Positions 33,901-45,799 of a DNA stretch of 64,000 bases are shown here, piece after piece. The position numbers were made by a program, and so were the translations under genes. Source of the DNA: Termitomyces sp. T153 (lineage: Eukaryota > Basidiomycota > Agaricomycetes > Agaricales > Lyophyllaceae); NCBI GenBank assembly GCA_018296165.2, contig JACKQL020000092.1, forward strand, positions 62,001-126,000, read 5' to 3'. The notes beneath the pieces are model-generated. The model was not told the DNA's origin and did no database searches. It saw only the letters and a program-made list of their open reading frames with translations. Every line of letters begins with the position of its first letter. Position 1 is the stretch's first letter.

Positions 33901-34030
33901 CCTGGGTAGAATAGAGCATATTAATTTTCAGGGACTGGTCAACTGTAGATGTTGGTTAGGTAGCTGGCTGAGTTGTATGCAGAGTTGTACACAGACATTG
34001 AGAATGGGGTAAGGAGGAGTCTTGATATTA

Positions 34031-35798
34031 TATCAGGTTCCACTGACTATAAGGGCTAAAGCTACATTGGTGAGTCCTTACTAGATGGATGCAATGTCCT
34101 GTGCTTATAACTTAGCATTCTAGAGGTGGCATGAACAATAGGGACTTGCGAGAAGAAGCTATGGGAAGTGGTCTGAGCAAGTCTGGAGTGGTCTAGGAAA
34201 GTCTAAGGCCAAGTATATCAAATGTTGGGCTTGGACAAGCATCAGGAACAAGTTTGTAGGCATGCAAATAGATTGCAGGGTAAGCAGAGGCTTTGCAAAC
34301 AATGAGAGTGGAGCCAGAGTTCAATGGAGGATCAATCAAGACTGATGGGTTCTGGAACCAAGCAAAGAGCAAGATCCAGAGTTGTCATAGGAATGTTTGA
34401 AGGTTGTAGCACATGTGCAGAGTTTGTAATGACATCAGAGATGAAAGGGACTCAGGAAAACAAAGAAAACAGAGACAGTCAAAGCAAGATGGAGATGAGA
34501 CAAGATGGAACTGAGAAAAGGAAATAGATTTGAAACTAAAAAAATAGAGATGAAGATAAAGAAATACAAGACACAAGTAACCAGTTAATGCAATATCAAG
34601 ACTAAGGTAATGGGTGTGACTCTACATCTTTATATACTAACTACTGGACCTTCTCTGGAGTTTGAGGTGGCAATGGCAGAGCTCGTTGGAGCCATGTGGG
34701 GTGGACAGATGTCAGTTCTGATTGAGGGGTGGGCTGCAATGATATTCTGATGCAGATGCAGCTCATTTCATAGTCATTGGGGGACTCTAGAGGGGGGAGT
34801 TGCATGGGATATGAGGTTGGTCAAACAATGTGCACTAGAGTTAGGAGTCATGTTAGAGGAGCTCAAGAGCCTCATAATCAAGAGGAGGAGCTAAGGAGGC
34901 CTACAGGAGATGCATTGGGGTTTGCTAGGGGGTTATTAGAGTTTGCCAAGAAAGTGCTGGAGTTAGCCAGGGTAGGCACTATGGGTCAACAAAGGTCAAG
35001 GTGAGTTGAAGAAGCATTGAGGAGTGCTCTAAAGGAGTGGGGTGACTTGGGAGAAACTCTGGAGGTGTGAGAGCAGGTTGTGACAGTCATGTAGGTTGCA
35101 GGAGTGGTTAGGTGATTTATATCTGTGCTAGAAGAAGTGTTGGAGAGGCACAGAAGCCTTGTAAGCAAGAGGGGGAGCTGAGGAGGCCCACAGGAGATGT
35201 GTTGGGATTTGCTAAGGAAGTGTCAGAGTTGGTGGGAGTTGTATAGGGTGTGAGGTTGGTCAGATAATGTGCATCAGAGTCAGGGGTTGTGTTGGAGGAG
35301 CTCAAGAGCCTCATAAGCAAGAGGAGGAGCTGAGGAGGCTCACAGAGGATGCATTGGAGTTTGCCAGGAGGTTATTGGAGTTTGCTGAGGAAGTGCTGGA
35401 GTTAGCCAGGGTAGGTGCTATGGGTCAACAAAGATCAAGGTGAGTTGGGGAAGCATTGGAGAGTGCTCTAAAGGAGCAGAGTGATTTGGAGGGAACTCTA
35501 GAGGTGTGGGAGCAGGTTATAACAGTTGTATAGGTTGCAGGGGTGGTCAAGTAATGTATGTCTGTGCTAAGAGAAGTGTTGAAGAGGCACAGAGGCCTTA
35601 TAAGTAAGAGGGGGAGCTGAGGAGGCCCACAGGAGATGTGTTGGAGTTTGTCAGAGGTTGTTGGAGTTTGCTGAGGTTGGGGTGGGTGCCATGAGTTAAC
35701 AAAGGTTAGAGTGAGTTGGGGAGATTATTGGGAAGGGCTCTAGGGAGGCAGAGTGTTCTGGGGGGGGAGGCCCAGAGGTGTGGGAGTGGATCATGACA
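34031..35798 (-). mobile_element. 5' LTR of element C, lengthened by internal tandem repeats
   Basis: Read on minus it starts TGTCATGATCCACTCC and ends AGTGGAACCTGATA. At 1768 bp it is about 550 bp longer than other members of the family (1189-1212 bp). The excess is explained by repeated units in its U3 part (next entry). It has no TSD with the left flank TATTA, consistent with being one end of a longer element. Confidence 0.75.
34796..35798. repeat. tandemly duplicated U3 units, 3-4 copies of up to ~290 bp
   Basis: Units begin near 34796 (GGGAGTTGCATGGGATATGAGG), 35088 (shorter), 35239 (GGGAGTTGTATAGGGTGTGAGG) and 35521. Each passes through AGGAGCTGAGGAGGCYCACAG, GAAAGTGCTGGAGTTAGCC and GGTGAGTTGRGGAAGCATTG in the same order. 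Copies differ by many substitutions, so the expansion is old. Confidence 0.75.
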
Positions 35799-35859
35799 GA
35801 AGGAGCATGATGTTGCTGTTATCCTCCTCCTCTGTGCTGTAGTCTGCTCTTTAGGACAG

Positions 35860-36850
35860 AGCATCTGGTTTTTCCATGCTCTAGCCAAGCTTGTAGTGCA
35901 ACAAGTCAAAGTTGGCGAGGTAGAGGGACTACTGGGCCTGTTGGCAATTGAGCTTCTTGGCTATCTAGAAGTATTTGAGGTTCTTATGATCCATCCAGAC
36001 CTTGAACTTGTGCTGCACACCTTCCAGGAAGTGCTGCCACTCCTAAAATAACTGGATGATGGCCAGCATCTCCTTGTTATGGATCTCATAGTTCTGCTCC
36101 ACTGTGTTTAGGCTCTTGGAGTAGAAGGCCACTGGATGTCACTTTCTATTCTTCAGGAATTGCTGTAAAAGAACAGCTCCAGTGGCAAAGTTGGAGCTAT
36201 CAGCTTCTATCTGAAAGGGGGAGTTGTCATCCAGAAAGAGGAGGATGGGCCTGGAGGTCATGGTGCACTTGAGAGCATCAAAGGCTGCCTGCTCTGGAGG
36301 TCTCCAACTCCATGCAACATTCTTTCCAGTGAGGTTTAATAGCAAACGTGCATAGTGTGAGAAGTTCTAAATGAATCTTTAGTAGAAGTTTACAAAGCTA
36401 AGGAATGCCTGCACCTCCTTCTTGTTCTTGGGCTCCAGCCACTCTGCCACACCTGCTACCTTTACTGAGTCCATCTCTGTGGCTCTGTACAAGATGATCA
36501 GGCCAAGATACTTGATCTGAGTCTGTTTGAACTCACACTTCTCTAATTTGAGGTAGAGCTGGTGCTGGTGAAGGTGTTCCAAGACAAGGTAAGTGATCTA
36601 ATGGTGTTCTTCCAGCATTTTGGTGTAGATGAGAATGTTGTCAAGGTACACACACACTATGCCCTCTGCAATGAGGTCTTAGAAGATGTTATTCATCATT
36701 GTCTGGAAAGTGGTGGGGCTGTTGGTGAGTCCAAAGAATATAACAAGCAGTTTAAACAATCCCTGGTTGGTCCAGAAGGTGACCTTCCATTTGTCTCCTT
36801 CTTAGATGCACATGTTGTTGTAGCCCCACCAAATGTCCAGTTTAGTGAGT
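35860..36850 (-). pseudogene. RT and RNase H of element D
   Basis: RNase [40 protein letters not shown] and KPDALS, with stops, between 35860 and 36130. RT palm/thumb: VCVYLDNILIYT (catalytic YLDN, Asp lost), HQHQLYLKLEKCEF, YLGLIIL and AEWLEPKNKKEVQAFLSFVNFY, 36340-36660. WSWRPPEQAAFDALKCTM, 36240-36310, is the connection. Confidence 0.85.
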
Positions 36851-37560
36851 TATTGCACACCCCAGAGATTGTTGATGAGCTTGGAGATGAGGGGAAGGAG
36901 GTAGTGGTTCTTTACTATCATGGCATTGAGAACTCAATAATCCTGGACCAGTTAGAGCAAGCCATCCTTCTTCTTGATGAAGAAGATTCAAGAAGCCATC
37001 AGAGACTTGGAAGGGTGGATGCAACTGGAGTCCAAGTTCTCTTGCAAAAAGACATCAAGCTCATCCTGCTTCCTAGGTACTAGTGGGTAGACCTTATAAC
37101 TAGAAGGTGTGGAATTCATCAGCAGTTTAATAGCATGATCTCACCTTTTATGCTCTAGAAGCAAGTCAAATGAAGCTTTGAAGAACACATCCTTGAACAC
37201 ATAGAGGTAGGGGGGTACAACATCTCAGAACTCTTGGGGCACAGCATTAGCAGCAAATACCTGGGCCAGCTGCTGGGATGTGGTCTGGCTAGCCCAGATC
37301 TCTGCAACTGAGGGTGGCAGGTGTACAGTGGTAGCATAGATTTGGTTCCCCACTTCTACTGCTTTGTCCAGGAGCTCTGGCTCATGTACACCACTAAACT
37401 CCTCTCTGCACTCCTCTTTTGGGGCTCTGCCACTGCTCTGGTCATCCTTGTAGAGGGCCTTTTTATAAGGAAATGCCAGAGGCAGGGGATTCAGGAGGTC
37501 TAGATCAGCAAAGATTAGGGGCCCAGCACAACATGTGTGGATGGCTATGTGCTCTCTGAC

Positions 37561-38028
37561 TCAAGCCCAGCATTCTTCCCTGTCCTTGGTGGCATAGGCA
37601 GAGCACTTCTGAGAGCACCTGCTTATGATTACCTCTCTCTTAGTCCAATCTACCTCAGAGTTGTGCTCATGGAGCCATGTGAAACCAAGGATTATGTTCT
37701 GCCTACCCAAGCTGGTGATGGTGAAAACAGTATACTCCACATAATTCCAATAGCAGAGAACCAGATTGACTATGGAGCTGATAGTGCCTGCTTCATTGGG
37801 TGTTATGTCAATGTTGTAGATTGGAATCAGCTTGAAGAGGGGCTGCATAGTCAGACTGTGGTGTTTAACAAACTCTGAATCCAAAAACAGTCCTATTGCT
37901 CCATTATCCAGAAGAGCTGTGACTCTGCAGGCTTGTTGGGTGTCCATGGTCTCTATCTCAACATCAAGATGCAGAGAGTTAGCAGATGAGCTGGAAGCCA
38001 TCATGTACTGTTGGGGCATTTGATGCAC
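37561..38028 (-). pseudogene. protease of element D, 155 open codons
   Basis: VTALLDNGAIGLFLDSEFV is the retropepsin active site with Asn at the Ser/Thr position (usual LLDSGATGLFID). Then LIPIYNIDITPNEAGTI and TSLGRQNIILGFTWLHEHN (the ILG-FTWL motif that follows the flap) and DWTKREVI. The same order occurs in element B at 41845-42240. Catalytic Asp itself is kept. Confidence 0.82.
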
Positions 38029-38399
38029 CTAGGCAGGGCTGTGCTGGCAGACCCTAGGAGGTGTTGAAGCTTAGCAGAAGCTCTGGAGTTGGTATTTGTA
38101 TATTTGAAGAGAAACATTGAGGTTCTTCTGTCTCAGACTAAAGGATGTTGGAAAAGGCAATTTCATTTTCTATCAACAGACATGAGAACCTGTTAGCACC
38201 TAGTGATGGAGGCATACACCTCATCTGTCACTCAACTAAAAATCCTCCTCCAGCTCTGAGGATGACACATACATGCTAATCTCCTCCAAAGTCAACTTCA
38301 GTGTAGGCTTGTCTGGTGACAGAGCTCTGGCAGCATCCTTCACAGCCAGCAGCTGCAGGAGGAGTTCCTCCTGCTCTGCCATAGAAAGGTAACACACCT

Positions 38400-39080
38400 T
38401 CAGGCCCAGGGAGCAGTGCTATGCAAAGTGCCCAGGCTTCTGGCATCTCTGGCATAGCAGCAGCATAGCACAGAGCTGTCTAGTGGTATTCACATCCATG
38501 GGGATACCTGATGGCAGGGGACATGTTGTGGGGATGGCTGGAGTAAGGGCTGGCATTGGGTAAGCAGGTACAGGGTGGTGGAAATTAGTGATCGGAGCAG
38601 GACACATCATAGAATGTGGGTGGTGAAGCTCTCTCTGAATCTCTATGAGTTGCTACTGGTCCTGGGCCACCTTGTACCATGACACAATCTTTTCATTGTC
38701 TGGGCAACTCTCCACAAGATTGTCAATGTGTTCTACTAGTACAGGGTGCAGGCTATCCCAAAAGATGAGGCATAATCAAAGGCCATCAGAGTAGGTAGCT
38801 TGCTTGACCAGAGCCTGGAATGAGTCAATGTACTCATCCAATGTATGCTTTCCTTGCTTATATTGCTCCCTATCTTATAGTATCAATGCTATGGTCTTGG
38901 TGGAGTTTAGTAGGAACCAGGGTGATAGAAGACTCATAGCATATAGGTGCAGGCATATCCAGTCTTCATGTATGACAGTACCTAGGCTATTTTCAATGTG
39001 TTAGAGTCAAAGGCATCTCTACTAAGGTGGATGTAGGTGATGCAGGATTGAAGGAATTGTTCCCTACCAAAGTGGGCACT
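38400..39080 (-). pseudogene. gag and zinc knuckle of element D
   Basis: CQRCQKPGHFA at about 38425-38460 is a CCHC knuckle (C-X2-C-X4-H then the last Cys near 38405). Upstream are a Pro-rich stretch and capsid-like sequence with several stops (38640-39080). The rest of gag is unreadable. Confidence 0.65.
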
Positions 39081-39508
39081 ATTGTACACATCTGGTGATG
39101 CAGGGTATGGAATCCACAGCCATAGAGTCACTGGAGCTGTGGGGACAGGTGCAGATGCAGTCAGGGCTGGTTTTACAGCTGGAGGAGGTGTGGAGGTAAG
39201 AGTTAGGCATTTGAGCAGTGCCTAGAGCAACTGGGAGATAAGATCTGCAGTTTGGCAGAGGATAGAGAGTTTGGTTGTATAGTGGGTGAGAGATGATTGT
39301 GTTAATTGCACCTGGGTTTCTAAGTGTAGCAGGCAGGTCCAGGCTTTGTTCTGCAGGGCTGGGGCCTCTGAGGGTGTGTTTGGGTTGGCAAGCTGAGACA
39401 CAGAACTATGCAGTCCTTACTCCTGATGGAAAAGCAACAGATAGCAGCTCAGAAGTTCCTTGCAGCTATGAGGGGCTTCCAGACCAGTTTTAGAAGACTT
39501 GTTCTGCT

Positions 39509-39665
39509 GTAAGGGCAACCTCCAGGGCAGCAGATTGTAGTCATGCAGCTAGTAGAGGGAAATCCAAAGTATATTAGCAGGAGTAGATGATGATACAATC
39601 AGTAACTAATCACTTAGCAGAGGGAAATCTGAAAAGAACAAGTCTAAGGATCCCCACTGCTTGGT
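39509..39665 (-). mobile_element. LTR end remnant of element D
   Basis: GTAAGGGCAACCTCC.., AGAGGGAAATCC and AGAACAAGTCTAAGGATCCC match the end of the A/B-family LTR read on minus (compare 4689-4840), but with internal deletions. Confidence 0.7.
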
Positions 39666-40004
39666 GCAGTGCATTAGCGGGCAGTGGAGGCATGGGAACT
39701 ACTGTACAGAAGGCCAGAGCTAATCCTGACCCTAGGACAATGATAAGTGAGGTGATATAGAGAACTCCACAGTTCTCCAGAAATCTTCAGAGTTGTAGAA
39801 TGAGCCCTGGAAATGTCAAACAAGCTGTAGAAGTGCTGGAATAGGTTGCAGAGGTTGGAAATGGAAGTCCCCTGACAAACATAATTCCACTACAGCAGAG
39901 AACTGTGTTTGGTTCAGTGACAATGCAGTATGAGATGTGTAATGTAAAAGTACAAAGTGTCAATGCAGTACCAAGGTCAAAAATACAAATAAGGTAGTAA
40001 TATT
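39666..40004. other. repeat-block DNA without a recognised feature
   Basis: CpG-poor sequence with the phrase AATGCAGTACCA repeated twice (39924 and 39961), which resembles part of the tRNA-like units next to it. No gene. Confidence 0.3.
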
Positions 40005-40085
40005 GGCAGTTACAGGAGTCAAACCTGCAGCTGCCACATAACATTGATACAAAGTGACAACACAGTACCAATACACTATATTGCT
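40005..40085 (-). tRNA. tRNA-like unit (probable pseudogene or SINE-type repeat), copy 1
   Basis: On minus it carries an internal A box TAGTGTATTGG (40078..40068) and a B box GGTTTGACTCC (40025..40015). The 5-bp T-stem is formed by GCAGG and CCTGT. The unit counted as a tRNA is 81 nt, identical in length to the two copies at 51290 and 51466. Acceptor-stem pairing is only partial, and the anticodon cannot be called reliably. CpG of the B box is decayed (TTTGA for TTCGA). Confidence 0.4.
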
Positions 40086-40177
40086 ATTGTAATCCTGTCA
40101 TATTTATTACATGATAAACAAAAATGCCATGTACTTCCTCTATTGAGAATGCAAAAACCATATTCCATAATGATTAT

Positions 40178-40734
40178 TGTCAGGGGATGTCCCATTCCCC
40201 CTCTATCATGTTCTCCCTCCTTATGGTTTTCCTTTATTCTCCTTTGCTTTTCCTATCTGCTGGTCCTAGTTCTAGCCCTCAGGCTGCACCAATTCTCTGT
40301 TTGTGATTCTGACAAGTGTTGCCCCTTCTACATGGCCTCTTACCAGACCCCTGGATTGTTTTCTGCATTCCAAGCCTACCACTCATTGTAGGCTTCCTAT
40401 CCTTGAAACACAGGTACTTTCAACTAAGGGCTATCTTTTGGTTATATTTGCACATAGTCACATGCAGGGAGTCTGGAGATCAAGGCCATTTATGATGGAT
40501 TTCCACTTTTTGATTGGACTCTGAATTTGGTTGTTGTTGGGTGTTTCTTCCAGAAGCTTTAGAGTAAATTTTTAAAACACTAGCATTGGGGATTCTTAAA
40601 CTTGTTCTCTTTGGATCTCCCTCTGCCAGGTGAGTAGCTAGAACTCTAGAACTTCTTATAGATACTGAATAAACTTTGGTTCTCCCTCTGCCAGTTGTGT
40701 GATTAAGCCACAGCCTCCAGAGGTTGCCCTTACA
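40178..40734 (+). mobile_element. 5' LTR of element B
   Basis: 557 bp, TGTCAGGGGATG to TTGCCCTTACA. Diverged visibly from the 3' LTR (substitutions and a 10-bp length difference), indicating an old insertion. Confidence 0.92.
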
Positions 40735-40925
40735 GTAGAACAAGTCTCTAAATTTGGTCTGGGAGCCCTCTTTTTGATTGCCTGAGTTTCTACTTGGTTC
40801 CTTAAAAGGCCTCTTTCCCACCAGTGTCTTAGTGCCCTCTATGCTCCTTCCATGACCCAATCAACTCCTCCAGCACCTCCTCCTGATGCTTCAAGCCTCC
40901 AGGATAATGCCTGGAGTCATTTGCT

Positions 40926-41600
40926 GTCTCTGGATACACAGGTCCAACTTACCCAAGCCTCCCTTACCTTCTACACCACTAAACTCTGTGAACTCTGTCA
41001 AACCACTGAAGCAGTGTTTCTCTTCCTCTAGGCCCTCCTAAAATGTCTCTCCCTCACTCCTACTCCTCCACCTAGACCCCCCACAGCTGCAGCAAGGTTC
41101 TCTTCTGCACCTAGCTCAGAGGTTCCAGCACCCTGCTCCAAACTTCCTTGCCCTACACTCCCTAACATATTTGATGAGGACCATAGAGTTGGAGAATGCT
41201 TCCTCCAGTCTTGCATCACTTATATCCAGCTGAGCAGTGAAGCCTTCACCTCTGATGCCTTGAAAATTGCCTAGGTTCTCTCCTGCATGAAGGCAGGCCA
41301 AGCCTCAACCTACACACTGTGCATTTTTGATGCCTAGGAGGAGCTGAGAGTTTCTTTGGCTGGATGGAGTTTGAGAAGGAGTTCTGAGCTGAGTTCTTTC
41401 CCCTTGACCCTGGACAGCAGCTGTTTTCCTTCAAGACCAAATCCAGTATAGTCAAAAAAAGTGGTCACTGGACAAGTATATCGACTCTTTCTATGACTTA
41501 GTTGAACAGGCTGGCTATCAGATGGTCTGCAACTCTGCCTCACCTTTTGTGACAGACTCTACCAAGGGCAATGAATGAACTGTGTGCCACCATTGCCTAG
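40926..41600 (+). pseudogene. gag of element B
   Basis: QVQLTQASLTFYTTKLCELC, PNIFDEDHRVGECFLQSC and SSEAFTSDALKIA are gag capsid phrases of this lineage (compare FDGDRSKGRAFLNSC and similar in active relatives). Stops and frame changes occur every 50-100 codons. The zinc-knuckle region after 41600 is not recognisable. Confidence 0.65.
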
Positions 41601-41844
41601 TGCTAATCTTTTTGCTTCCCTGTCCATAGAATCAAATATATCTGTTGCTGCTCTTGATACTATGCCCAAAAGGATAAGCCCCTCCTCAGATGTACAAACC
41701 CCTTCCCCAGTTCAAGTCCTTGCTGAAAACACACCTTCTGTCTCATACCTCCAGATTCTTGCATAGGAATGCTGTCTCCTCTATTATTACATTGTTGCTT
41801 CCACCCCTTCTACCAACTCTCTGAAGCTCCAGGTAGAAATTGAG

Positions 41845-42240
41845 ATAATAGATACCTAGCAGACCCAAAGTGTGGTTATCCTGCTTGACAGCAGCACAAC
41901 AGGCCTCTTCCTTGACATAGACTATGTGCAATGACATTGTCTTACTACTCACCTCCTAGCCTGTCCTATCCCTGTATACAATGTTGATGGCATGCTCAAT
42001 GAAGCTGGCTCTATTTGCTTAGTAGTGGATCTGGTTCTCCATTATAAAAACCACTCTGAGCAAGCCACTTTTGCCATCACTAGTCTAGACAAACAAGACA
42101 TGATCTTGGGGTTCACTTGGCTATGTGAACACAACCCTGAGATTGACTGGACAAGGGGTGAGGTAAAGATGAGCTACTGCCCTTGTGATTGCACAACTTG
42201 TGCTAAAGAAGCCTATAAGGAACATAGAGCAAGAGTTCAT
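41845..42240 (+). pseudogene. protease of element B
   Basis: VVILLDSSTTGLFLDIDYV is the active-site box (Ser for Gly after Asp-Ser). MLNEAGSICLVVDLVL, FAITSLDKQDMILGFTWL and HNPEIDWTRGEVKM follow. It aligns with element D at 37561-38028. One stop lies inside, near 41930. Confidence 0.8.
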
Positions 42241-42533
42241 GAGTGTGCTGCCATATGCACATGCTGTACAGAGCATCTCCCTTATGCTGATCTTGACCTT
42301 CTGAATCCTCCCCCCCTTTGGCATTCCCTCATAGAGAGGCCCTCTATAAGGATGTCTAAGGTGCCAGGTGTAAACCTTAAAAGGAAGAGGAAGGCAAAGG
42401 AGAATTCACCAGTGCTCCAGACCCAGAGTCTCCAGACAAAACTATTAAGGTAGGTGATAGGATCTATGCTACAACCCTCTGCTCCCTTCCTATAGTAGCA
42501 GAGATTTGGGCCAGTTAGACCACTTCTCAATGT

Positions 42534-43033
42534 TTGACCAAGGCATTTGTGGCAAACTCTCAGCACAAGCCTTTTTATAGCATAGTTTCTGATCATCTCC
42601 ACAATTTTGAAAATATATTCTCCAAGGCATCCTTCAACTCACTCCCAGAGCAAATGCAGTGGAATTATGCAATTGAGCTAATACCAGATGCCAAACCTTT
42701 CAGGTGCAAAGTCTATCCTCTTGTGCCCTGTGAGCTAGATGAGCTGGATGTATTCCTACAAGAGATTCTTAGTTCTCAATGAATACAACTCTTTAAGTTC
42801 CCAATGGCCTCTCCAGTCTTTTTCATTGAGAAGAAGGATGGGTCTCTTCATCTGGTTCAGGACTATCAAGTCTTGAATGCAATGACAGTGAAGAGTTGCT
42901 ATCCTTTGCCACTCATCTCAGAACTTATCAACAACCTTCAAGATGCATGCTACTTCACCAAGTTGAACATCCATTGTGGCTACAACAATATGTGCATTAA
43001 GGAGGGAGATGAGTGGAAGGCAGCATTCCAAAC
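42534..43033 (+). pseudogene. N-terminal half of element B reverse transcriptase
   Basis: DHLHNFENIFSKASFNSLPE, then the palm start ASPVFFIEKKDGSLHLVQDY, SCYPLPLISELINNLQDACY and KLNIHCGYNNMCIKEGDEW. TGA at 42780-42782 interrupts it. The frame ends in AAFQT at the insertion of element N; the other half begins at 48112. Confidence 0.88.
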
Positions 43034-43043
43034 TGTCATGACC

Positions 43044-45600
43044 CATCTGATCAAATAACTCCAATGTCTATGGTCTACCCGTGCCTGGAAACCCTCATGA
43101 TTCATATGGCCCTGCCCAATTTGCCAAGGCACATTGAGTTGCGGATCCGACACCAAACGTCCCCTCCACTCCAGTTACATCCATACAATGGCTCCCCTCA
43201 CGAACACCCTTCCCAACCCACACCCAACCTCAAACCCCTCACGCAGACCATCAAATCATCTCCCACCCCACCCTTACCCCCTCTGCCAACTCTGTTCCCT
43301 CACACAAAGTTGACCCCAACGTCACCCAAAGAACAGCATTCTAAAACCTGGCAACCATCCAACCAAATGAGCGACAATGTCTCTGGCACCATAACAACCC
43401 TCCGGCAAACAATAGTGCCAACCTGCCACGAAACAGTCACCCATTGCGCGAAGGATCGCCAGCCACGATAAGACCACTGAGAATGCACTTCCCTGAAGCC
43501 TGCCTGTGGATCCACCGACCCACTAGCAACCCTGCAGACTGACGAATGTGACTAATCACCAACAACATTACCAAACCCTACTACCAACCACCTGACCCTC
43601 ACCACAATCACCCCCGAGGAACTATGCCCTCTGACAAATTAGCCCCAAAATCACCAAAATCAAGCTCAACCCAACAACCCCAACAACAGAGCAAGAACCC
43701 CAGATCTAGGCTACGCTCCAACCCCAGAACCTGCTTCCAGTCAGTTGGGGATCTTGGTCGACTCAGCTGTCACCTCCGCCCAACAAATGAAGGGGCCCCA
43801 ACACCTCCGACCCAACCCCAGAACAGGACCAAGACATCCCCGAGCTTCTAAATGGTCAGGAAAGGAATGGCTATGCACCTCCACCCCGCCGCCCAAAGCC
43901 AGCCCCAAAGTTAACAAGGAGAACCATGGCACCCCAACTCTTGACAAGGGACAACTCCGGACCACGCTGCTATTTCAACACCTATTCCCACACAATCTGG
44001 AACCCCCGACATTGAGGACCCTTGATGCCGACCCTCCCCGCATGCCACTCCCAAACCTAAACTCCACTACTAGACTCTGCCACCTCCCACAAAGGAACTC
44101 CCAGCATAGGAGCCACCCCAAACTAACTATAGGAAAAAGGACCCTATACAAAGTAGTTCCCCTAAGTACTCTAAATTCGCTGACATGTTCATATAAGGGA
44201 GGGAGAAGCCCCACCATCATCCAGAGAATGTCGATCAGCCATTCAAGCAACCTGACAACCCAAAGGGCACATGCTCCAATATCCTTAAAGGACCACCCCC
44301 ACCTGGCTCGACGACCCAAACAACCCCACACCAGCCCAAAACTGCCCAACCCACCCCTCTGACCCACTCTGAACCCCTTGACACAGCTCCGGACCCTGGC
44401 AACACAACTCTGGGGCCTCCGCTCTGACTCCGACATTTGATCAAGGGGACCTATGGCACCAACCCAACAACAATGCCCTGGTAGCCCCAACTCCACAATA
44501 TAAATCACCACCAGCTCCAAATCCTGCCCCTATGCCAGGATATGTCTGTCAAACAGGGACCACATCATCGGAGTACCCAGAAGCAAGCCACATGCAAAGC
44601 ACACCAAACACCCCCAAGCACACCTGCCCATGAACATGACTCTCTGAAGCACGATGTTGACCCTAACCAATATTTTGGAACGTAACAAAGCCCTGACCCC
44701 GCATGCCTTTTGTCGAATACAATACTCCAGAGCTCAACAGAACCCCGCCATATGCAGCCCCACCAAAACATAGATCCCAGGGAGACCCAAGTCAAGGAAT
44801 TGGATCCTCACCCCAAGAGCCCAGGACAACCGGAGAACCAGCTCCCGCCAACTTATTACAAGGACCCCCCCCTCCGGACCTACTATGCCATGAGGACAAA
44901 CCTCACCCCACCAACCCCACCAATGAAGAGGGCCCCACTGCCTTCGCCACCAGCGTTGGCATAAGGGCCAGATCACAGGAAGACCTCCGTCCCTTCTGCC
45001 AACCACACTGACAAGAAAACCAAAGCCCCAAACTCCGCTGGACACACATGAAAGATTTGAAGGTCCGCCCTCCTGTACCAACACAGCGCATGTCTCCACC
45101 ACAGACTGAAAAAAACCCCTACACCCCTGGTCAGAAATTCCAAGAAACAAACCCAATAACACCATCCCAAAATGCCACGGAACTCCACAGGAAAACTCCC
45201 ACCATCCCCGCCAAACCTTGGGAGCCCTCCCTGCAATACTCTGCCCCATCCCAACAAACCCCGGGACTAGCCAGCACAGACGGCACTAGTGGGCATAACC
45301 CCCGCCTCTGGATTCACTAGGAATTCAACTCCCACTCACACCCCTGCATGTTTTGCTTACTTCGCCCTCATACAAACTAAAACCTCACTTCACATGCCCA
45401 GGGACCAAGAAAAGAACATGTTTGCGTACTAAAAATTGCATGTATATAAAAGGCAAGGGAGGCAGCAAGTCCAAAAGCAACAAGAAATGGGGCCCACACC
45501 CACCTCACTCCCTCCCCAGATCCCCCGGCAACCCTATTCCCAGATTGACTTCCATCTGGGCCCGCACCACTGCCAAGACCTCTGCCAACCCCGGCAACAC
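43044..45600 (+). pseudogene. internal region of element N, C-rich, remnant gag/pol
   Basis: Very C- and A-rich plus strand, with Pro/Thr-rich open frames up to ~205 codons (43745-44362) that look like composition effects. One phrase, SKFADMF near 44170-44196 followed by a KPHHH-like stretch, resembles the EFADVFSKGEADKLPPH lead-in of Gypsy RT. I regard the region as diverged gag plus a pol relic with the enzyme domains deleted. No product can be named. Confidence 0.4.
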
Positions 45601-45799
45601 CTCCCCCGCATCAGCCACCACCTCCCACTATGACCCCGGGGCCACCACATTGTGTTGCCGATGCCCCGCCAGCAACCTCTCCAATCATGCCATCTCCTGC
45701 TGCAACTCTGGGGGCTGAACCGCAGACCCCTGCATCAACCCATCCTGAATTGACATGAACACCACAGAGGCACCGTCCAAGAGGACCCGATGCTCCCAC

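Larger units (their letters stand above)
24711..35798 (-). mobile_element. element C: decayed minus-strand chromovirus with N-type LTRs
   Basis: Read on minus: 5' LTR (35798..34031), gag, zinc knuckle/protease, RT, RNase H, integrase with chromodomain, an opposite-strand accessory gene, purine tract and a truncated 3' LTR (25090..24711). LTR ends and purine tract (GAAGGGGGGGCGA) resemble element N. CpG is almost absent and every domain has stops. No TSD can be tested because the left end is deleted; the right flank is GAAGG. Confidence 0.85.
35799..39665 (-). mobile_element. element D: 5' part of a decayed minus-strand Gypsy element of the A/B family
   Basis: On minus: LTR end remnant (39665..39509), gag, zinc knuckle, protease, RT and RNase H, cut at 35799 where the element C LTR begins. 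Very little CpG and many stops. Phrases align with element B throughout. Its integrase and 3' LTR are missing. Confidence 0.8.

Noticed and set aside
34777..35800. Several separate LTR insertions in a row
   Set aside because: Only one pair of LTR ends is present (34031 and 35798); the internal starts lack TG..CA ends, so tandem duplication of U3 fits better.
36562..37083. Plus-strand frame of 173 codons
   Set aside because: It is the reverse strand of the element D reverse transcriptase, whose motifs read on minus.
40005..40085. Functional tRNA gene with a named isotype
   Set aside because: Acceptor stem pairs only partly, position 33 is not T and CpGs are decayed; called tRNA-like only.
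43624..45320. Several Pro/Thr-rich proteins on plus and Gly/Val/Trp-rich proteins on minus in element N
   Set aside because: Both strands stay open because of the C-rich composition; no conserved residues apart from one weak RT lead-in phrase.
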